A DNA stretch of 5,845 nucleotides from Bacteroides sp. CAG:1060. Lineage in GTDB: Bacteria > Bacteroidota > Bacteroidia > Bacteroidales > UBA932. Position numbers and translations under genes: made by a program. Positions 5,826-5,845 of the stretch are shown in pieces; position 1 is the first letter of the stretch; each line of letters starts with the position of its first letter. The stretch spans positions 22,388 through 28,232 of the forward strand of contig HF986322.1 of the NCBI GenBank assembly GCA_000432655.1, given 5' to 3'. Under the pieces are notes generated by a model that worked only from the letters and a program-made list of their open reading frames with translations, did no database searches and had not been told where the DNA came from.

Positions 5826-5845
5826 ATGTCTGCTCACCTCCGAGC

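Noticed and set aside
5834..5841. Minus-strand GGAGGTGA at the right edge as an SD for a leftward gene
   Set aside because: No start codon lies at suitable spacing, and the next GTG opens a frame that stops after seven codons within the terminator hairpin.
5826..5845. ATG at 5826 as the start of a new + strand gene
   Set aside because: It directly follows the T tract of a strong terminator with no SD or promoter, and only six codons are visible.

Overview
The window looks like a piece of a Bacteroidota chromosome, most likely order Bacteroidales. The evidence is the YebC sequence (N-terminus beginning MGRAFEFRK), the anchored-TPR protein type, signal peptides ending in LFA|Q and LCA|Q, and the near absence of Shine-Dalgarno (SD) sequences in front of the genes. 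Base composition is moderate, a little under 50% G+C by eye. All seven recognisable genes are on the + strand. There is no sign of mobile elements, CRISPR arrays, tRNA or rRNA genes.

Layout. Positions 3-485 hold the 3' part of a tetratricopeptide-repeat gene whose start lies before the window. After a 17-nt gap comes yebC (503-1255), a YebC/TACO1-family protein and the only gene here with a strong SD sequence. A clean intrinsic terminator (1283-1316) closes this first unit.

A second unit of five genes runs from 1347 to 5693 with gaps of only 5-7 nt: a cytoplasmic cyclophilin-type prolyl isomerase with a long helical insertion, a secreted DUF4380-like protein, a secreted alpha/beta-hydrolase of the carbohydrate-esterase type, a CyuA/UPF0597-family cysteine desulfidase with many cysteines, and an exported thioredoxin-fold protein with a WCVWC active site. 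The unit ends at a long hairpin (5779-5825) with A and T tracts on both sides, so it could terminate transcription from either direction. A convergent gene may follow, but only about 20 nt of it could be visible.

How the genes may work together. The spacing implies one five-gene transcript combining cytoplasmic protein folding and cysteine catabolism with three exported proteins. The DUF4380-like and esterase products may act on the same exported or dietary carbohydrate, and the thioredoxin-like protein on envelope disulfides. No biochemical pathway linking all five can be shown from sequence. I found no clearly undescribed system. The most interesting points are the contrast in translation signals (one strong SD, at yebC, plus a 10-nt anti-SD match inside yebC), the helical insert in the cyclophilin, the mixed operon, and the long composite hairpin at the right end.
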